A stretch of 64,000 nt of DNA from Paenibacillus spongiae (GCF_024734895.1 NZ_CP091430.1:7503501-7567500); one strand, 5' to 3'. Shown: positions 18,301 through 26,119, counted from the first letter of the stretch. The notes: generated from the sequence alone by a model not told the origin. A program made the numbers and translations.

Positions 18301-18447
18301 CAGCCGGACGGACGCACGGGAATTGGGCTGCTGAATACGCATCGGCGGATAAAGCAGTTCAGCGGCAGCGGCCTGACAATCGACAGCAGATTGGGCTCGG
18401 GGACGTCCGTCTCGTTTACGATTGCGAAGGCAGAAGTATTATCGTAG
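15358..18447 (+). CDS. 7TM hybrid sensor with two kinase modules and a receiver
   Basis: 1029 residues. A signal/membrane segment (IWIITALFLAVLTGFRLLWL) precedes an extracellular sugar-binding-like beta domain (GEWEFSPG ... YRLRILVDPG ... IPTIRSSSEVYVNGQLLG). Seven hydrophobic segments follow (about 215-415), as in 7TMR-DISM proteins. The first kinase has FLSTVAHELRNPLHGMINIS (about 437) and GFGLGLSICKKLVEMHGG. A receiver (VRLLAVDDDPVNLNVLR, acceptor Asp in LIIADVTMPVM about 750) comes next. A LytS-type kinase core (QIKPHFLINTFNAVSALSR, about 836; LTIQPLVENAVTHG) ends the protein. No partner regulator lies next door. It starts at one of two adjacent ATGs (15358, 15361); AGGG is the only ribosome site. 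Confidence 0.92.
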   Translation: MMTKRKIWIITALFLAVLTGFRLLWLQYNSVTDYPVASDGVLDLRHWDPLTDHSLPLRGEWEFSPGTFQFQSGAPPADIHSSGRWIQVPGSWKFDGDQPHGGSKYGFGTYRLRILVDPGKGRSYGIHIPTIRSSSEVYVNGQLLGRSGQPAGNKDRYTPLDIPYTVYFTLEDKSEIELVIQASNFEDILNGGMVRPLKFGLESTLRKDLSFAEDMAWVACVAYAIHVLYGFVLYLVGGRDRRLIYYSLMILCVIFATLWDGERLLFTWVPFTFEWGSKSIYLVMLTGGYFLHRLIKDKLPPMLQGRASKAYEVLCGIAFLTVVLLPLPAVLTLLGLLFVLTFIPCLLTSVVMYRSASRIDADNIYLLLAAIAAFNSMIWLIVINIVQIDMISYPFDLTIGMICFSAFWFKRYFRMSEEAHSLAETLQQADKQKDDFLSTVAHELRNPLHGMINISQAVSERERNQLGISSAQDLQLLVKVGRRMSYMLNDLLDMARLKENRISLNLAGVSVHGAASSVIDTLRFMTEGKPIRLINRVPVGFPLVHADENRLNQVLFNLLHNAVKYSHAGEVSVQAGIQDGWASISVADTGIGMAPETLNRIFEPYEQVSSDLASLKGGFGLGLSICKKLVEMHGGALEVYSKPNEGSVFTFTLKLIAAGAVGELASPLIAAADTGFEEAPGTPIMPNAAPIYHSSPDRVRLLAVDDDPVNLNVLRTIFTDVSYEVFTAINGKEALRLLESGSWDLIIADVTMPVMSGYELTARIRERYSIAELPVLLLTASSQDKDIEAGFRSGANDYVTKPVNATELRSRVRSLTNLKHSVNERLRMEAALLQAQIKPHFLINTFNAVSALSRIDTDKMDDLIEELSNYFRLGIDFQNSDQAVPLDREIKLIRSYLYIQKKRFEDRLQVVWEVDDGVSISIPPLTIQPLVENAVTHGVLKRNAGGEVRIRIADLGRSVEICVSDNGVGIDEEALKHILDRQPDGRTGIGLLNTHRRIKQFSGSGLTIDSRLGSGTSVSFTIAKAEVLS

Positions 18448-18486
18448 ATTGTAAAGTTCAACGATCCTTTATACCACAAAATTCTG

Positions 18487-18509
18487 GGTACCCCTAGGGG
18501 TGCCTTTTT
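18487..18509 (+). terminator. intrinsic terminator after the hybrid kinase
   Basis: GGTACCCC (18487-18494) pairs with GGGGTGCC (18497-18504), including one G-T pair, and five T residues follow. It lies 40 bases past the stop codon. Confidence 0.8.
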
Positions 18510-18614
18510 GCTCGTTCCGCAGATTTGTCGATTATAACCAAACTGTACCGTGAACCGGGCGAAGGCGCATGCGATAATGATGGAGGGAACATAGGACGGA
18601 GGTGTCGGAGAGCT

Positions 18615-19598
18615 ATGAAATACACGATTCGCAAGCTGCGTCACCCGGACGATTATGCGGCCGTAGCGCCGCTGCTCAATCTGATCTGGTCGGAGCCGAC
18701 GACAGCCGAGCGGCTTCAGGAGGATGAGGACAAGATTCCTCCGGGACAGCTTCATTATAATGAAGACGGCAAGCTCATGGGGTGGGATCGTCCCAAATGG
18801 GTCGCGGAAGACGGGAACGGTCAAGTCGTCGCTTACGCGATCGCATGGAGAGCCCCCTGGACGGAGGCCGGTTCATTGAGCCATACGCTTGTCGTTCACC
18901 CGGAAGTCCGAGGCAGCGGAATAGGCGGAGCTTTGTATGCTGCGCTTCTGGAGTGGGCGATGGAAGTCAAAGCCTCGCGTCTGATCGATTATATGCGGGA
19001 ATCGGATGACGGGTCGCTCGCTTTTGCGGAACGCCGCGGCTACGTGAAGGAACGCCACGCCTTCGAATCCGTTCTGGATTTGGGATCGCTCGAACTCGAC
19101 GAGGAACTGGGCGCATCCATCGGAGAAGCGGAGCGGAGCGGCATCCGTTTCGTTACGCTGGCGGATGAACCCGGCGAAGCGAACGAAAGAAAGCTGCATG
19201 AGCTGTATAAAGTCACGAATGCCGATATTCCGGGCTACTCCGGCGATTACCCCTGGTTCGAGGAATGGAAAAAATGGAGCATCGACCTGCCGGGCGTCCG
19301 TCCGGAATGGATACATATCGCCAAAGATGGAGACCGATATGTCGGCGTCGTCACGCTGCAGCATAATGATCAAACGAATGCCATGTATCATGAGTATACC
19401 GGCGTATTGCCGGAGTACCGCGGACGCCGGATCGCGCTCGCCTTGAAGCTGCTCGGCGTTCGATCCGCGCTTGCCAGCGGAGCCCCCTATTTGAGAACGC
19501 ACAACGATTCGAAGAACGGGCCCATGCTGCATATCAACCGCGATCTGCTCGGATTTCGGGCGGAACCGGGGAATTACAAGATGGTTCGCGAGCTTTAA
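18615..19598 (+). CDS. tandem-GNAT acetyltransferase
   Basis: 327 residues from ATG 18615 (GGAG four bases upstream). Two GNAT domains are visible. The first has the acetyl-CoA loop in LVVHPEVRGSGIGGALYAAL and FAERRGYVKER. The second has the loop in GVLPEYRGRRIALALKLLG and a NGPMLHINRDLLGFRAEPG end typical of paired-GNAT resistance-type proteins. One domain often keeps catalysis while the other is structural. Substrate unknown. It is monocistronic between two terminators. Confidence 0.85.
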   Translation: MKYTIRKLRHPDDYAAVAPLLNLIWSEPTTAERLQEDEDKIPPGQLHYNEDGKLMGWDRPKWVAEDGNGQVVAYAIAWRAPWTEAGSLSHTLVVHPEVRGSGIGGALYAALLEWAMEVKASRLIDYMRESDDGSLAFAERRGYVKERHAFESVLDLGSLELDEELGASIGEAERSGIRFVTLADEPGEANERKLHELYKVTNADIPGYSGDYPWFEEWKKWSIDLPGVRPEWIHIAKDGDRYVGVVTLQHNDQTNAMYHEYTGVLPEYRGRRIALALKLLGVRSALASGAPYLRTHNDSKNGPMLHINRDLLGFRAEPGNYKMVREL

Positions 19599-19628
19599 GC
19601 CGCTCGTTCTCGCTGCGCGCTCAACAAA

Positions 19629-19652
19629 GGCACCCTCTGCGGGTGCCTATTT
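19629..19652 (+). terminator. intrinsic terminator after the tandem-GNAT gene
   Basis: GGCACCC (19629-19635) and GGGTGCC (19641-19647) form a 7-bp stem with a 5-base loop, followed by TATTTCATTTC. The T-run is imperfect. Confidence 0.65.
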
Positions 19653-19800
19653 CATTTCATACATTTCACGCTGCATAAATACGCTCCTGTACATGAATAA
19701 TCCTCCTGTTCCTGAACGACCTTCCATGCACGGACCTCAATCTCGCATCCCCCACAACACTCTCCGGGCTTTCTTCGATACTGCTGTGATTGAAGTAACC

Positions 19801-20712
19801 TTATTGATCTATGGGATTACTACGCTCGTAGACCGGCGTCTTCATGGCGGCTTGGCGTGGTATCGTAAAATTCAACAGTAAGATCCCCGTTACGAATATA
19901 AGTGTACCGCTAATAAGGTAAATGGTGATGGGGTCGCGGAAAAATAAATAGGACCACAATATCGTAAAAAGGACGGTACAGTTGCCCGCAATCGCGACGA
20001 CGGCAAAGGGTACCCGTTTGATTCCTTCCGCAAACCAGAAAAAGCTGAGTCCCGTAATCACGCCAAGCAATATCAAAGCCCCCCACGCCCACAACGTTAT
20101 CGGACCGATGAAACCGTGAGATTGGATCGGAATCGGAACGGCGACCATTAATGCACTCAGTAAGAATATAGACAGATTCATGTTCCCGTTGTCTATTGTT
20201 TCCAGAAGCATCCGCTGGCTTAATACGTGCACCGCAGCACCGATACCGGAAAGCGTGAACAATAGGGTCGTTAACCCGCTTCCATGAACAAGCTCCTCTA
20301 GCGGCGTACCGTTCCAACCGATAACGATGACGCCCGCGACGCATAACGCTGCGGAAATCCAGCCGCGCATCGATATTTTCTCCTTGAACAGCAGTCCTGC
20401 AGCAAATAAAAGGACGACGGTCTGAACAGGCTGAACGAGAATATTACCGTAGGAGTATCCTATCTTTAAAGCTATATTTTCAAATACATAATTAACTGCT
20501 TTCGCAATTGCGCCTATCCAGATCCATTTCATCCCCAAGCGGATTCGAATGTTACCGTCGCGAATAAACAGATAGATGGCCAAACAGATCACGCCGAAAA
20601 AAAACCGAGCGAACGAAATGATAGCGCTGTCCACCATCGTCGACGCTGTTTTGACAAGAACCCCGACAAAGCTCCACGCTAATGTCGCCAGCAGGATTAG
20701 CAGATAACTCAC
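19801..20712 (-). CDS. EamA-family (DMT) transporter
   Basis: 303 residues from GTG 20712 (AAGGTG upstream). Ten hydrophobic segments form two EamA repeats; the first starts YLLILLATLAWSFVGVLVKTAS and the second near TTLLFTLSGIGAAVHVLSQR. Family hallmarks include ISFARFFFGVICLAIYLFIR and GLSFFWFAEGIKRVPFAVVAIA. Such proteins export amino acids or metabolites; the substrate is not deducible. Its mRNA leader contains a terminator hairpin, suggesting control by attenuation. Confidence 0.88.
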   Translation of the reverse strand: MSYLLILLATLAWSFVGVLVKTASTMVDSAIISFARFFFGVICLAIYLFIRDGNIRIRLGMKWIWIGAIAKAVNYVFENIALKIGYSYGNILVQPVQTVVLLFAAGLLFKEKISMRGWISAALCVAGVIVIGWNGTPLEELVHGSGLTTLLFTLSGIGAAVHVLSQRMLLETIDNGNMNLSIFLLSALMVAVPIPIQSHGFIGPITLWAWGALILLGVITGLSFFWFAEGIKRVPFAVVAIAGNCTVLFTILWSYLFFRDPITIYLISGTLIFVTGILLLNFTIPRQAAMKTPVYERSNPIDQ

Positions 20713-20744
20713 GAACGTGCACCTTCTTCTAAGATAGATTCAAA

Positions 20745-20794
20745 CAAAAAAGAGATTCCCTCTCTAACAGCCACTAGATCTGGGAAATCTCTTT
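20745..20794 (-). terminator. terminator hairpin inside the EamA gene leader (possible attenuator)
   Basis: Reading the minus strand, AAAGAGATTTCCC (20794-20782) pairs with GGGAATCTCTTT (20760-20749), with one bulged base, and a run of T ends at 20745. It is only 33 bases before the GTG start at 20712. Upstream, a leader of about 200 bases (20795-21000) contains further potential pairs such as CCAAGC/GCTTGG. I could not match it to a T-box (no TGG-ACCGCG element) or to a riboswitch class I know. Confidence 0.6.
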
Positions 20795-20996
20795 CGAATC
20801 GATGACTTGCCAAGCTGCTGCTCGCGCCAGCATCCATCATTTCGCGGCTTGGGACAACCATGCTCGTAATGATACTAGATTAACAGACTTTGTTTATTCG
20901 GTAAATTCAAACATTCTTTGTGATAGAATGGCATGGGAATTCGCTTGCCATTACGACAATGCCCCTTTGACCACATTACGAAAGATTGCAGGCAAA

Positions 20997-21038
20997 ACTA
21001 AACGGCCTCAGTCCCATGGGATTCAGGACGAAGGCCGC
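20997..21038 (-). terminator. probable terminator of mqo
   Basis: On the minus strand CGGCCT (21037-21032) pairs with AGGCCG (21008-21003) around an inner GTCC/GGAC-type pairing, and TTTAGTTTT follows. It lies about 30 bases after the mqo stop codon. Confidence 0.6.
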
Positions 21039-21066
21039 TTCACTCAATTTCATTTTTTTGTATGGT

Positions 21067-22566
21067 TTACAAGACGGGTTGAGGTTCTCGTCTCAGGCCA
21101 AGCGTCCGCCCTGTTGAATTATGAATTTCACGGATAAGCTCCGGGTTTTTCAATAGTGACACGCCATAAGAAGGAATCATTTCTTTTATTTTCGGTTCCC
21201 ACGCTTTAATATGCTGCGGGAAGCATTTATTTATAACCTCAAGCATGACGGAAACGGCGGTAGAAGCACCCGGAGATGCGCCGAGCAATGCGGCAATCGA
21301 TCCATCAGCGGCAGTAATCACTTCCGTACCAAATTGAAGCGTTCCTTTGCCGGCAGCAGTATCTTTGATAACTTGTACACGCTGGCCCGCTACGACTAAA
21401 CCCCAATCCTCGCTCTTCGCGCTCGGGATAAACTCGCGTAACTCTTCCATGCGCTGTTCTTTCGATAACATTACTTGCTGGATCAGGTATTTTGTCAATG
21501 ACATCTCTTTTGCGCCTGCCGCCAACATCGTTAAGACATTATGCGGTTTTACGGAAGTTACCAAATCAAACATTGAACCGGTTTTTAAAAACTTGGGTGA
21601 GAAACCGGCAAACGGACCAAAGAGTAATGATTTTTTATTATCGATAAATCTTGTGTCAAGATGCGGAACAGACATTGGAGGAGCGCCGACCTTAGCTTTG
21701 CCGTATACTTTGGCATGATGCTGCGCTACAATATCCGGATTATTACAAACCATGAATATTCCGCTTACTGGGAATCCGCCGATATGCTTCCCTTCAGGAA
21801 TACCCGATTTTTGCAGTAAATGCAGGCTTCCGCCTCCGCCTCCGATAAAGACGAATTTTGCCGTATGGCGCTCGACGCTGCCGTTATCCGCATTGCGCAC
21901 TTTCAATTCCCACGAGCCGTCGCTAGTACGATTAATATTATCCACACTATGTTTGTATTTTATATCGACGTTTTTGCTCTTTAAGTGGTCAAACAACATG
22001 CGCGTTAAAGCGCCAAAGTTGACATCCGTCCCAGAGTCGATTTTTGTTGCCGCAATAGCTTCATTTGCCGTACGGTCTTGCATAATAAGCGGAATCCATT
22101 CCATCAGTTTTCTCGGGTTATCGGAAAATTCCATTCCTTGGAACAAGGGATTGTTTGACAAGGCTTCAAAACGTTTTTTCAAAAACGATACATTTTGTTC
22201 CCCTTGTACTAAACTCATATGAGGCAGTGGCATAATAAAGTCCTGCGGATTACGGATCAGCTTGCTGTTTACAAGATAAGACCAAAACTGCATGGAATCC
22301 TGAAACTGTTCATTAATTTTCACAGCTTTACTAATATCTATCGATCCGTCCGGCTTTTCGCTTGTGTAGTTAAGCTCGCACAGTGCGGCATGCCCCGTTC
22401 CCGCATTATTCCATTCGTTAGAGCTTTCCTCTCCCGCGTTTGCAAGCTTCTCAAACACTGTAATTTCCCATTCTGGTACTAATTCTTTCAGCATTGAACC
22501 TAAAGTCGCACTCATGATTCCGGCACCAATTAAGATAACGTCTGCTTTGGTTTGTCTGTTACTCAT
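21067..22566 (-). CDS. mqo: malate:quinone oxidoreductase
   Basis: 499 residues, the normal length. The FAD-binding N-terminus reads VILIGAGIMSATLGSMLKEL, followed by the family-specific EESSNEWNNAGTGHAALCEL. FVFIGGGGGSLHLLQKSGIP and SPGASTAVSVMLEVINKCF are also typical. It oxidises malate to oxaloacetate at the membrane and passes electrons to quinone, a bypass of NAD-malate dehydrogenase. ATG 22566 has AAGGACGG upstream. A 21-bp palindrome lies between its likely promoter and start. Confidence 0.96.
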   Translation of the reverse strand: MSNRQTKADVILIGAGIMSATLGSMLKELVPEWEITVFEKLANAGEESSNEWNNAGTGHAALCELNYTSEKPDGSIDISKAVKINEQFQDSMQFWSYLVNSKLIRNPQDFIMPLPHMSLVQGEQNVSFLKKRFEALSNNPLFQGMEFSDNPRKLMEWIPLIMQDRTANEAIAATKIDSGTDVNFGALTRMLFDHLKSKNVDIKYKHSVDNINRTSDGSWELKVRNADNGSVERHTAKFVFIGGGGGSLHLLQKSGIPEGKHIGGFPVSGIFMVCNNPDIVAQHHAKVYGKAKVGAPPMSVPHLDTRFIDNKKSLLFGPFAGFSPKFLKTGSMFDLVTSVKPHNVLTMLAAGAKEMSLTKYLIQQVMLSKEQRMEELREFIPSAKSEDWGLVVAGQRVQVIKDTAAGKGTLQFGTEVITAADGSIAALLGASPGASTAVSVMLEVINKCFPQHIKAWEPKIKEMIPSYGVSLLKNPELIREIHNSTGRTLGLRREPQPVL

Positions 22567-22681
22567 TTTTACCGTCCTTACACGCTATTATTTGAAGAAA
22601 AGATGCAGCCGCTCCTGCTAAGGCTCCACAACAAGCAGGGCGCGTTCTAATTACGCACCTTTTCTGGTCAGTATATATCTG

Positions 22682-22737
22682 ATCATAGTGTATCACTATG
22701 ATGATAGATTAAGATACTTACTATTATAAGATAGTTA
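22682..22737 (-). promoter_or_regulatory. mqo -10 region and 21-bp palindromic operator candidate
   Basis: A perfect palindrome, ATCATAGTG-TAT-CACTATGAT, covers 22682-22702. A minus-strand -10-like TATAAT lies at 22728-22723, so the palindrome falls just downstream of the probable start of mqo transcription, where a bound repressor could block it. The -35 is weak. 22600-22660 may fold (CCTGCT/AGCAGG). Confidence 0.5.
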
Positions 22738-22822
22738 GTTGTTATTTAAAAGCTGGTAAATTTCAGTGATGACATATTCTTGCAGCTAGGAAGCGAGAAA
22801 CTGTCTACTAAAACCAAGGAAT

Positions 22823-22873
22823 ACAAAAAACCAAAGCCTTAACCCGGCTGCTTGCAAGGGCTGTGGCTTTGGT
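22823..22873 (-). terminator. intrinsic terminator after the truncated DUF4180 gene
   Basis: GGCTTTGGT (22865-22873) and ACCAAAGCC (22830-22838) form a 9-bp stem, with T residues on the minus strand (22829-22824). It overlaps the 3' end of the truncated gene. Confidence 0.75.
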
Positions 22874-23045
22874 TTGCCATTTCCAGTGAATAACCGCCCT
22901 TCGTGTTCCTTGGCTGCGCCTGCTGGTCGTTATACTTAACAGAAGTCATCGAATCTAGTGCCCCTTGGACATCGTGTAGTACGATGTCAGAACTTTCTAC
23001 AATGGCGACCTTGAAATTCGGGCAGTTTACTTTTTTTATACTCAT
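22839..23045 (-). pseudogene. truncated DUF4180 gene
   Basis: From ATG 23045 (MSIKKVNCPNF) the frame gives about 68 residues. The first 37, with KVAIVESSDIVLHDVQGALD and SMTSVKY, look like the N-terminus of DUF4180 proteins, which are normally near 120 residues. After SVKYND the sequence (QQAQPRNTKGGYSLEM...) no longer resembles the family and runs into the terminator stem. This suggests a deletion that removed the C-terminal two thirds. No function is expected. Confidence 0.55.
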
Positions 23046-23182
23046 CGTAATACAACTTTGTGATTGAAGGGAATACTTATAATGGATGCCTGAAAATGGG
23101 CATAATGCAAACTTGGAATACTTCAAAAAAGGGCTATACACCTGTTAATGCTAACAATTCCATTCGGAAGGACGATCTTTGT

Positions 23183-24748
23183 ATGAATACTGTCCTGCTT
23201 GTCATTTTGCTGGTGATCGTTGTTCTGCCGCCTGTTATTTTCTTGAGCTACATGTACATCTTATCGAAGAGCCCCAAGCACTCGATTATCCGTTCGTATC
23301 CGTTTCTCGGCTGGGTACGTTATTTTCTTGAAAAAATCGGTCCGGAATTTCGCCAATATTGGTTCGATAGCGATACGGAAGGGAAGCCGTTTTCGCGGGA
23401 CGATTTTATTGGCGTCGTATATGCCGCAAAATACCGGACGGATATCATTGCGTTTGGGGGCAAACGTGACTTTGAGAAGCCTGGCTATTTTTTGTCCAAT
23501 TCAATGTTCCCCAAATTGTTGAGCGAGCTCAAAGTCGATAACGATGAACTCGTCCCTGGCAAAAAGTATGAGATAACAAGGGAAGGTCTCTTTTCGCGAC
23601 AGGAAAAAATGATTGACCAAAACATCAAGCGATGGCTGCTGCACGATGACGATATCATTGTGGTCGGGGAAAACCGCAGGCACCCATGGCGGCTCAAAGG
23701 CATGTTCGGCGCTTCCGCAACCTCTTACGGGTCTGTCGGCGAGCACTATATCCAGTCGACGGGCAGTGGTGCATATATGGCCGGTGGTTCCTGGATCAAC
23801 ACGGGTGAAGGAGGCGTTGCCGATGTGCATCTGGCCACGGGAGTTGATATCGTCTCGCAAATCGGTCCGGGGATGTTTGGCTTTCGCGATGATACAGGCC
23901 ATTTTTCCATTGAGGAGTATAAACAAAAAGCAAGCAACCCCAATATTAAGGCGTTTGAGCTAAAGTTCGCACAGGGAGCCAAAATACGCGGTGGACATCT
24001 GGAGGGCAAGAAAGTAACCGAAAAAATAGCTGCCGCTCGCAAGGTGCAGGTAGGCAAGACGGTCAATTCACCGAATCGCTTCGAATTTTTGACGAGTCCA
24101 GAAGAAACACTTCGCTTTGTGCAAACCTTGCAGGAAGCAGGTGGCAAGCCGGTCGGAATCAAGATTGTCGTGGGTGATCCCCAGCGGCTCGACCCGTTTT
24201 TCCAGGCCATGGTCGATATGGAGATCTACCCTGATTTTATAACTGTGGACGGTTCGGAAGGAGGATCCGGTGCTGCATTTAAGGCGATGGCGGACGGTAT
24301 GGGGCTGCCGCTTTATCCTGCACTGCTGATCCTCGATGATACGGCGCGAAAGTTCGGCGTGCGGAACCGCTTCAAAATTTTCGCTTCGGGCAAACTCATC
24401 ACTCCTGACAAAGTGACCATTGCCCTTGCGCTAGGCGCCGACTGCGTCAATTCGGCGCGCGGATTTATGTTGGCAAATGGGTGTATTATGGCGATGCAGT
24501 GTCATACTGGCAGATGTCCGACTGGAATTACGACGACGGATGACAAATTCCAAGCCGCACTGGCACCAGAGGAAAAGCAGTGGCGTGTGATGAATTACAT
24601 TTTGCAATTGAGGGAAGGCGTGTTTTCGCTGGCGGCGGCATGTGGCCTAGAGAGCCCACGGGGGTTGAGTCGCGAGCATGTGGTGTTAACGAGCGAAAGT
24701 GGCCGCTCCATACGGATCATTGATATATTTCCTTACCCTGACCGCTGA
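23183..24748 (+). CDS. yerD: FMN-binding glutamate-synthase-like protein (YerD type)
   Basis: 521 residues from ATG 23183 (AAGGA upstream); the frame is open to 23060 but that part does not look like protein of this family. One N-terminal membrane anchor (LLVILLVIVVLPPVIFLSYM) precedes a glutamate synthase FMN/Fe-S core: FGASATSYGSVGEHYI, GEGGVADVH, FELKFAQGAKIRGGHL, VDGSEGGSGAAF, and the cysteines of the 3Fe-4S cluster near MQCHTGRCPTGI. It lacks the glutaminase domain of GltB, so it is a membrane-anchored oxidoreductase of unknown substrate rather than glutamate synthase itself. Confidence 0.88.
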   Translation: MNTVLLVILLVIVVLPPVIFLSYMYILSKSPKHSIIRSYPFLGWVRYFLEKIGPEFRQYWFDSDTEGKPFSRDDFIGVVYAAKYRTDIIAFGGKRDFEKPGYFLSNSMFPKLLSELKVDNDELVPGKKYEITREGLFSRQEKMIDQNIKRWLLHDDDIIVVGENRRHPWRLKGMFGASATSYGSVGEHYIQSTGSGAYMAGGSWINTGEGGVADVHLATGVDIVSQIGPGMFGFRDDTGHFSIEEYKQKASNPNIKAFELKFAQGAKIRGGHLEGKKVTEKIAAARKVQVGKTVNSPNRFEFLTSPEETLRFVQTLQEAGGKPVGIKIVVGDPQRLDPFFQAMVDMEIYPDFITVDGSEGGSGAAFKAMADGMGLPLYPALLILDDTARKFGVRNRFKIFASGKLITPDKVTIALALGADCVNSARGFMLANGCIMAMQCHTGRCPTGITTTDDKFQAALAPEEKQWRVMNYILQLREGVFSLAAACGLESPRGLSREHVVLTSESGRSIRIIDIFPYPDR

Positions 24749-24786
24749 CTTCTTATGACTTAGGAAGATGTTTCCGGCCGACTGCC

Positions 24787-24860
24787 CTTGTGTGACGGTT
24801 CAGCTTAAAGGGGGATATCGGCGAAACGTAAGAAGGAGCTTGTCGCCGCGCGACAACTCC
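24787..24860. repeat. dispersed repeat copy 1 (CGGTTCAGC...ATCGGCG) with hairpin
   Basis: GACGGTTCAGCTTAAAGGG then ATATCGGCGAAA, followed by a hairpin GGAG(C)TTGTCG / CGACAACTCC (24835-24860). The same order, motif then hairpin, is seen at 48028-48103; a motif-only copy is at 62244-62290. It lies downstream of yerD and could also end its transcript. Confidence 0.6.
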
Positions 24861-24890
24861 TGGTAATGACGTAATACTATTTCTTTTCTC

Positions 24891-25355
24891 TCACTCTTTA
24901 AGCTTCTTCCTTTCATTTCTTAGAATATCTCGGTTTCTTTCCACAAAATCAATGAGAAACTGAATTTGTTCATCATTATATTGTTCGAACATTGCGTGTA
25001 TGGACTGTCCAAAAGACTGTAGATGCTTCATGATATCCTTCTCAGCTTTTTCTTTATTTACTTGGATAATCACTTTTCTGCGATCTCCGGGATCCTTTTC
25101 ACGAATAACGTACCCTACTTTTTCAAGCCTGTCGATTACCCCCGTTATCGTCCCCGTGGTAAGCCCGGTTAGCTCTGAAAGCTTTCCGGCTGTCATGGAA
25201 TGATTCTCCATCATAATATCCAGACATTTGTGATCGGTCGAATTCAATCCCAATTGTTCGGCTACGGTTTGGTGAAACAGGATGGTATCGGTGCTGAAAA
25301 GCCGTAGTTGTTCATTAAAAATTTGCAGCAAGCTCCCCCTATGCTCAATTGACAC
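24891..25355 (-). CDS. MarR family transcriptional regulator
   Basis: 154 residues from GTG 25355, chosen because GGAGGGG lies 6 bases upstream; an ATG at 25370 lies inside that site. The winged helix is clear: STDHKCLDIMMENHSMTAGK, LSELTGLTTGTITGVIDRLE, then the wing REKDPGDRRKVIIQV. It is divergent from a small membrane protein gene at 25474 and two palindromes lie between them, so it probably represses both. The ligand is unknown. Confidence 0.92.
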   Translation of the reverse strand: MSIEHRGSLLQIFNEQLRLFSTDTILFHQTVAEQLGLNSTDHKCLDIMMENHSMTAGKLSELTGLTTGTITGVIDRLEKVGYVIREKDPGDRRKVIIQVNKEKAEKDIMKHLQSFGQSIHAMFEQYNDEQIQFLIDFVERNRDILRNERKKLKE

Positions 25356-25381
25356 ACGGAACCCCTCCATATATAATTATC

Positions 25382-25418
25382 TTATCTCACGAGATAAATC
25401 AATTATCACGGGAGATAA
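25382..25418. promoter_or_regulatory. tandem MarR operator candidates
   Basis: TTATCTC-AC-GAGATAA (25382-25397, perfect) and TTATCACGGGAGATAA (25403-25418, one mismatched pair) have centres 21 bases apart, two helical turns. They lie between the divergent MarR gene and the membrane protein gene. Confidence 0.75.
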
Positions 25419-25473
25419 ATTATTCACTTATCATTATAACTATTTCAGTGTAAAGATGAAAGGAGCGTGCAGG

Positions 25474-26010
25474 TTGTTGAAAAAGATGTCCCTGAATCAA
25501 AAAAATGGGTGGTTAATTTTCCATCTCCTTTTTACAGCGATGTGGATCGGAAGTGCTTTTACCCAGTTGGTTTTGATCTTAATTGTCTTTTTTACTACCA
25601 ATCCAGAGTTTCTTTATTCCGCCCATTCGTTTATGCACATTTTTGATCTTGCTCTCATTATTCCCGGAGCATTGGGAGTTGTCGTTACAGGCATCGTTTT
25701 ATCCGTCCGTACGAATTGGGGACTAACAAAGTATTATTGGATTATATCCAAGGAAATCATCGCTTTTGTTCTGATCCTTTCTGGTGGGGTTTTAAATATA
25801 TGGGTCCAGGATGCCATTCAAATTACGGCGCTGGAGCGTCTGGATTCCCTAAATAACGCCAATTATATTCATGACCGACTGATGCTTCTTGTTTTCGGCG
25901 CGTGTCAATTGACCTTGTTATTAGCCGTGATTTTCATCTCCGTAAAAAAACCTTGGGGAAAGCGCTTGAGCAAACGACTCCCCCAGCCTTCAAACCAAAC
26001 CTCCTCATAA
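25474..26010 (+). CDS. four-helix membrane protein, DUF2269-like
   Basis: 178 residues from TTG 25474, placed by AAGGAG eight bases upstream; the ATG at 25456 precedes that site. Four hydrophobic segments: WLIFHLLFTAMWIGSAFTQL, FMHIFDLALIIPGALGVVV, WIISKEIIAFVLILSGGVL and LMLLVFGACQLTLLLAVIF. The conserved H in the first and WGLTKYYWIISKE are like DUF2269-type proteins. Divergent from MarR and probably controlled by it. Function unknown. Confidence 0.72.
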   Translation: MLKKMSLNQKNGWLIFHLLFTAMWIGSAFTQLVLILIVFFTTNPEFLYSAHSFMHIFDLALIIPGALGVVVTGIVLSVRTNWGLTKYYWIISKEIIAFVLILSGGVLNIWVQDAIQITALERLDSLNNANYIHDRLMLLVFGACQLTLLLAVIFISVKKPWGKRLSKRLPQPSNQTSS

Positions 26011-26119
26011 TGTGAGCCGAATCCAATATCGTTGTCCGTCAACCGCGCCGATATGATTTTCCATTCGGTGAAACATCAGCCAACCGCCAGCCGCGTGCCC
26101 TGTTGATTCGCATTACCGC

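Noticed and set aside
17461..18342. 293-codon frame on the minus strand
   Set aside because: Shadow of the receiver and second kinase module of the hybrid sensor; no motif or ribosome site.
20802..21137. 111-codon plus-strand frame
   Set aside because: It lies across the EamA leader and the mqo terminator and start of antisense DNA; no protein features.
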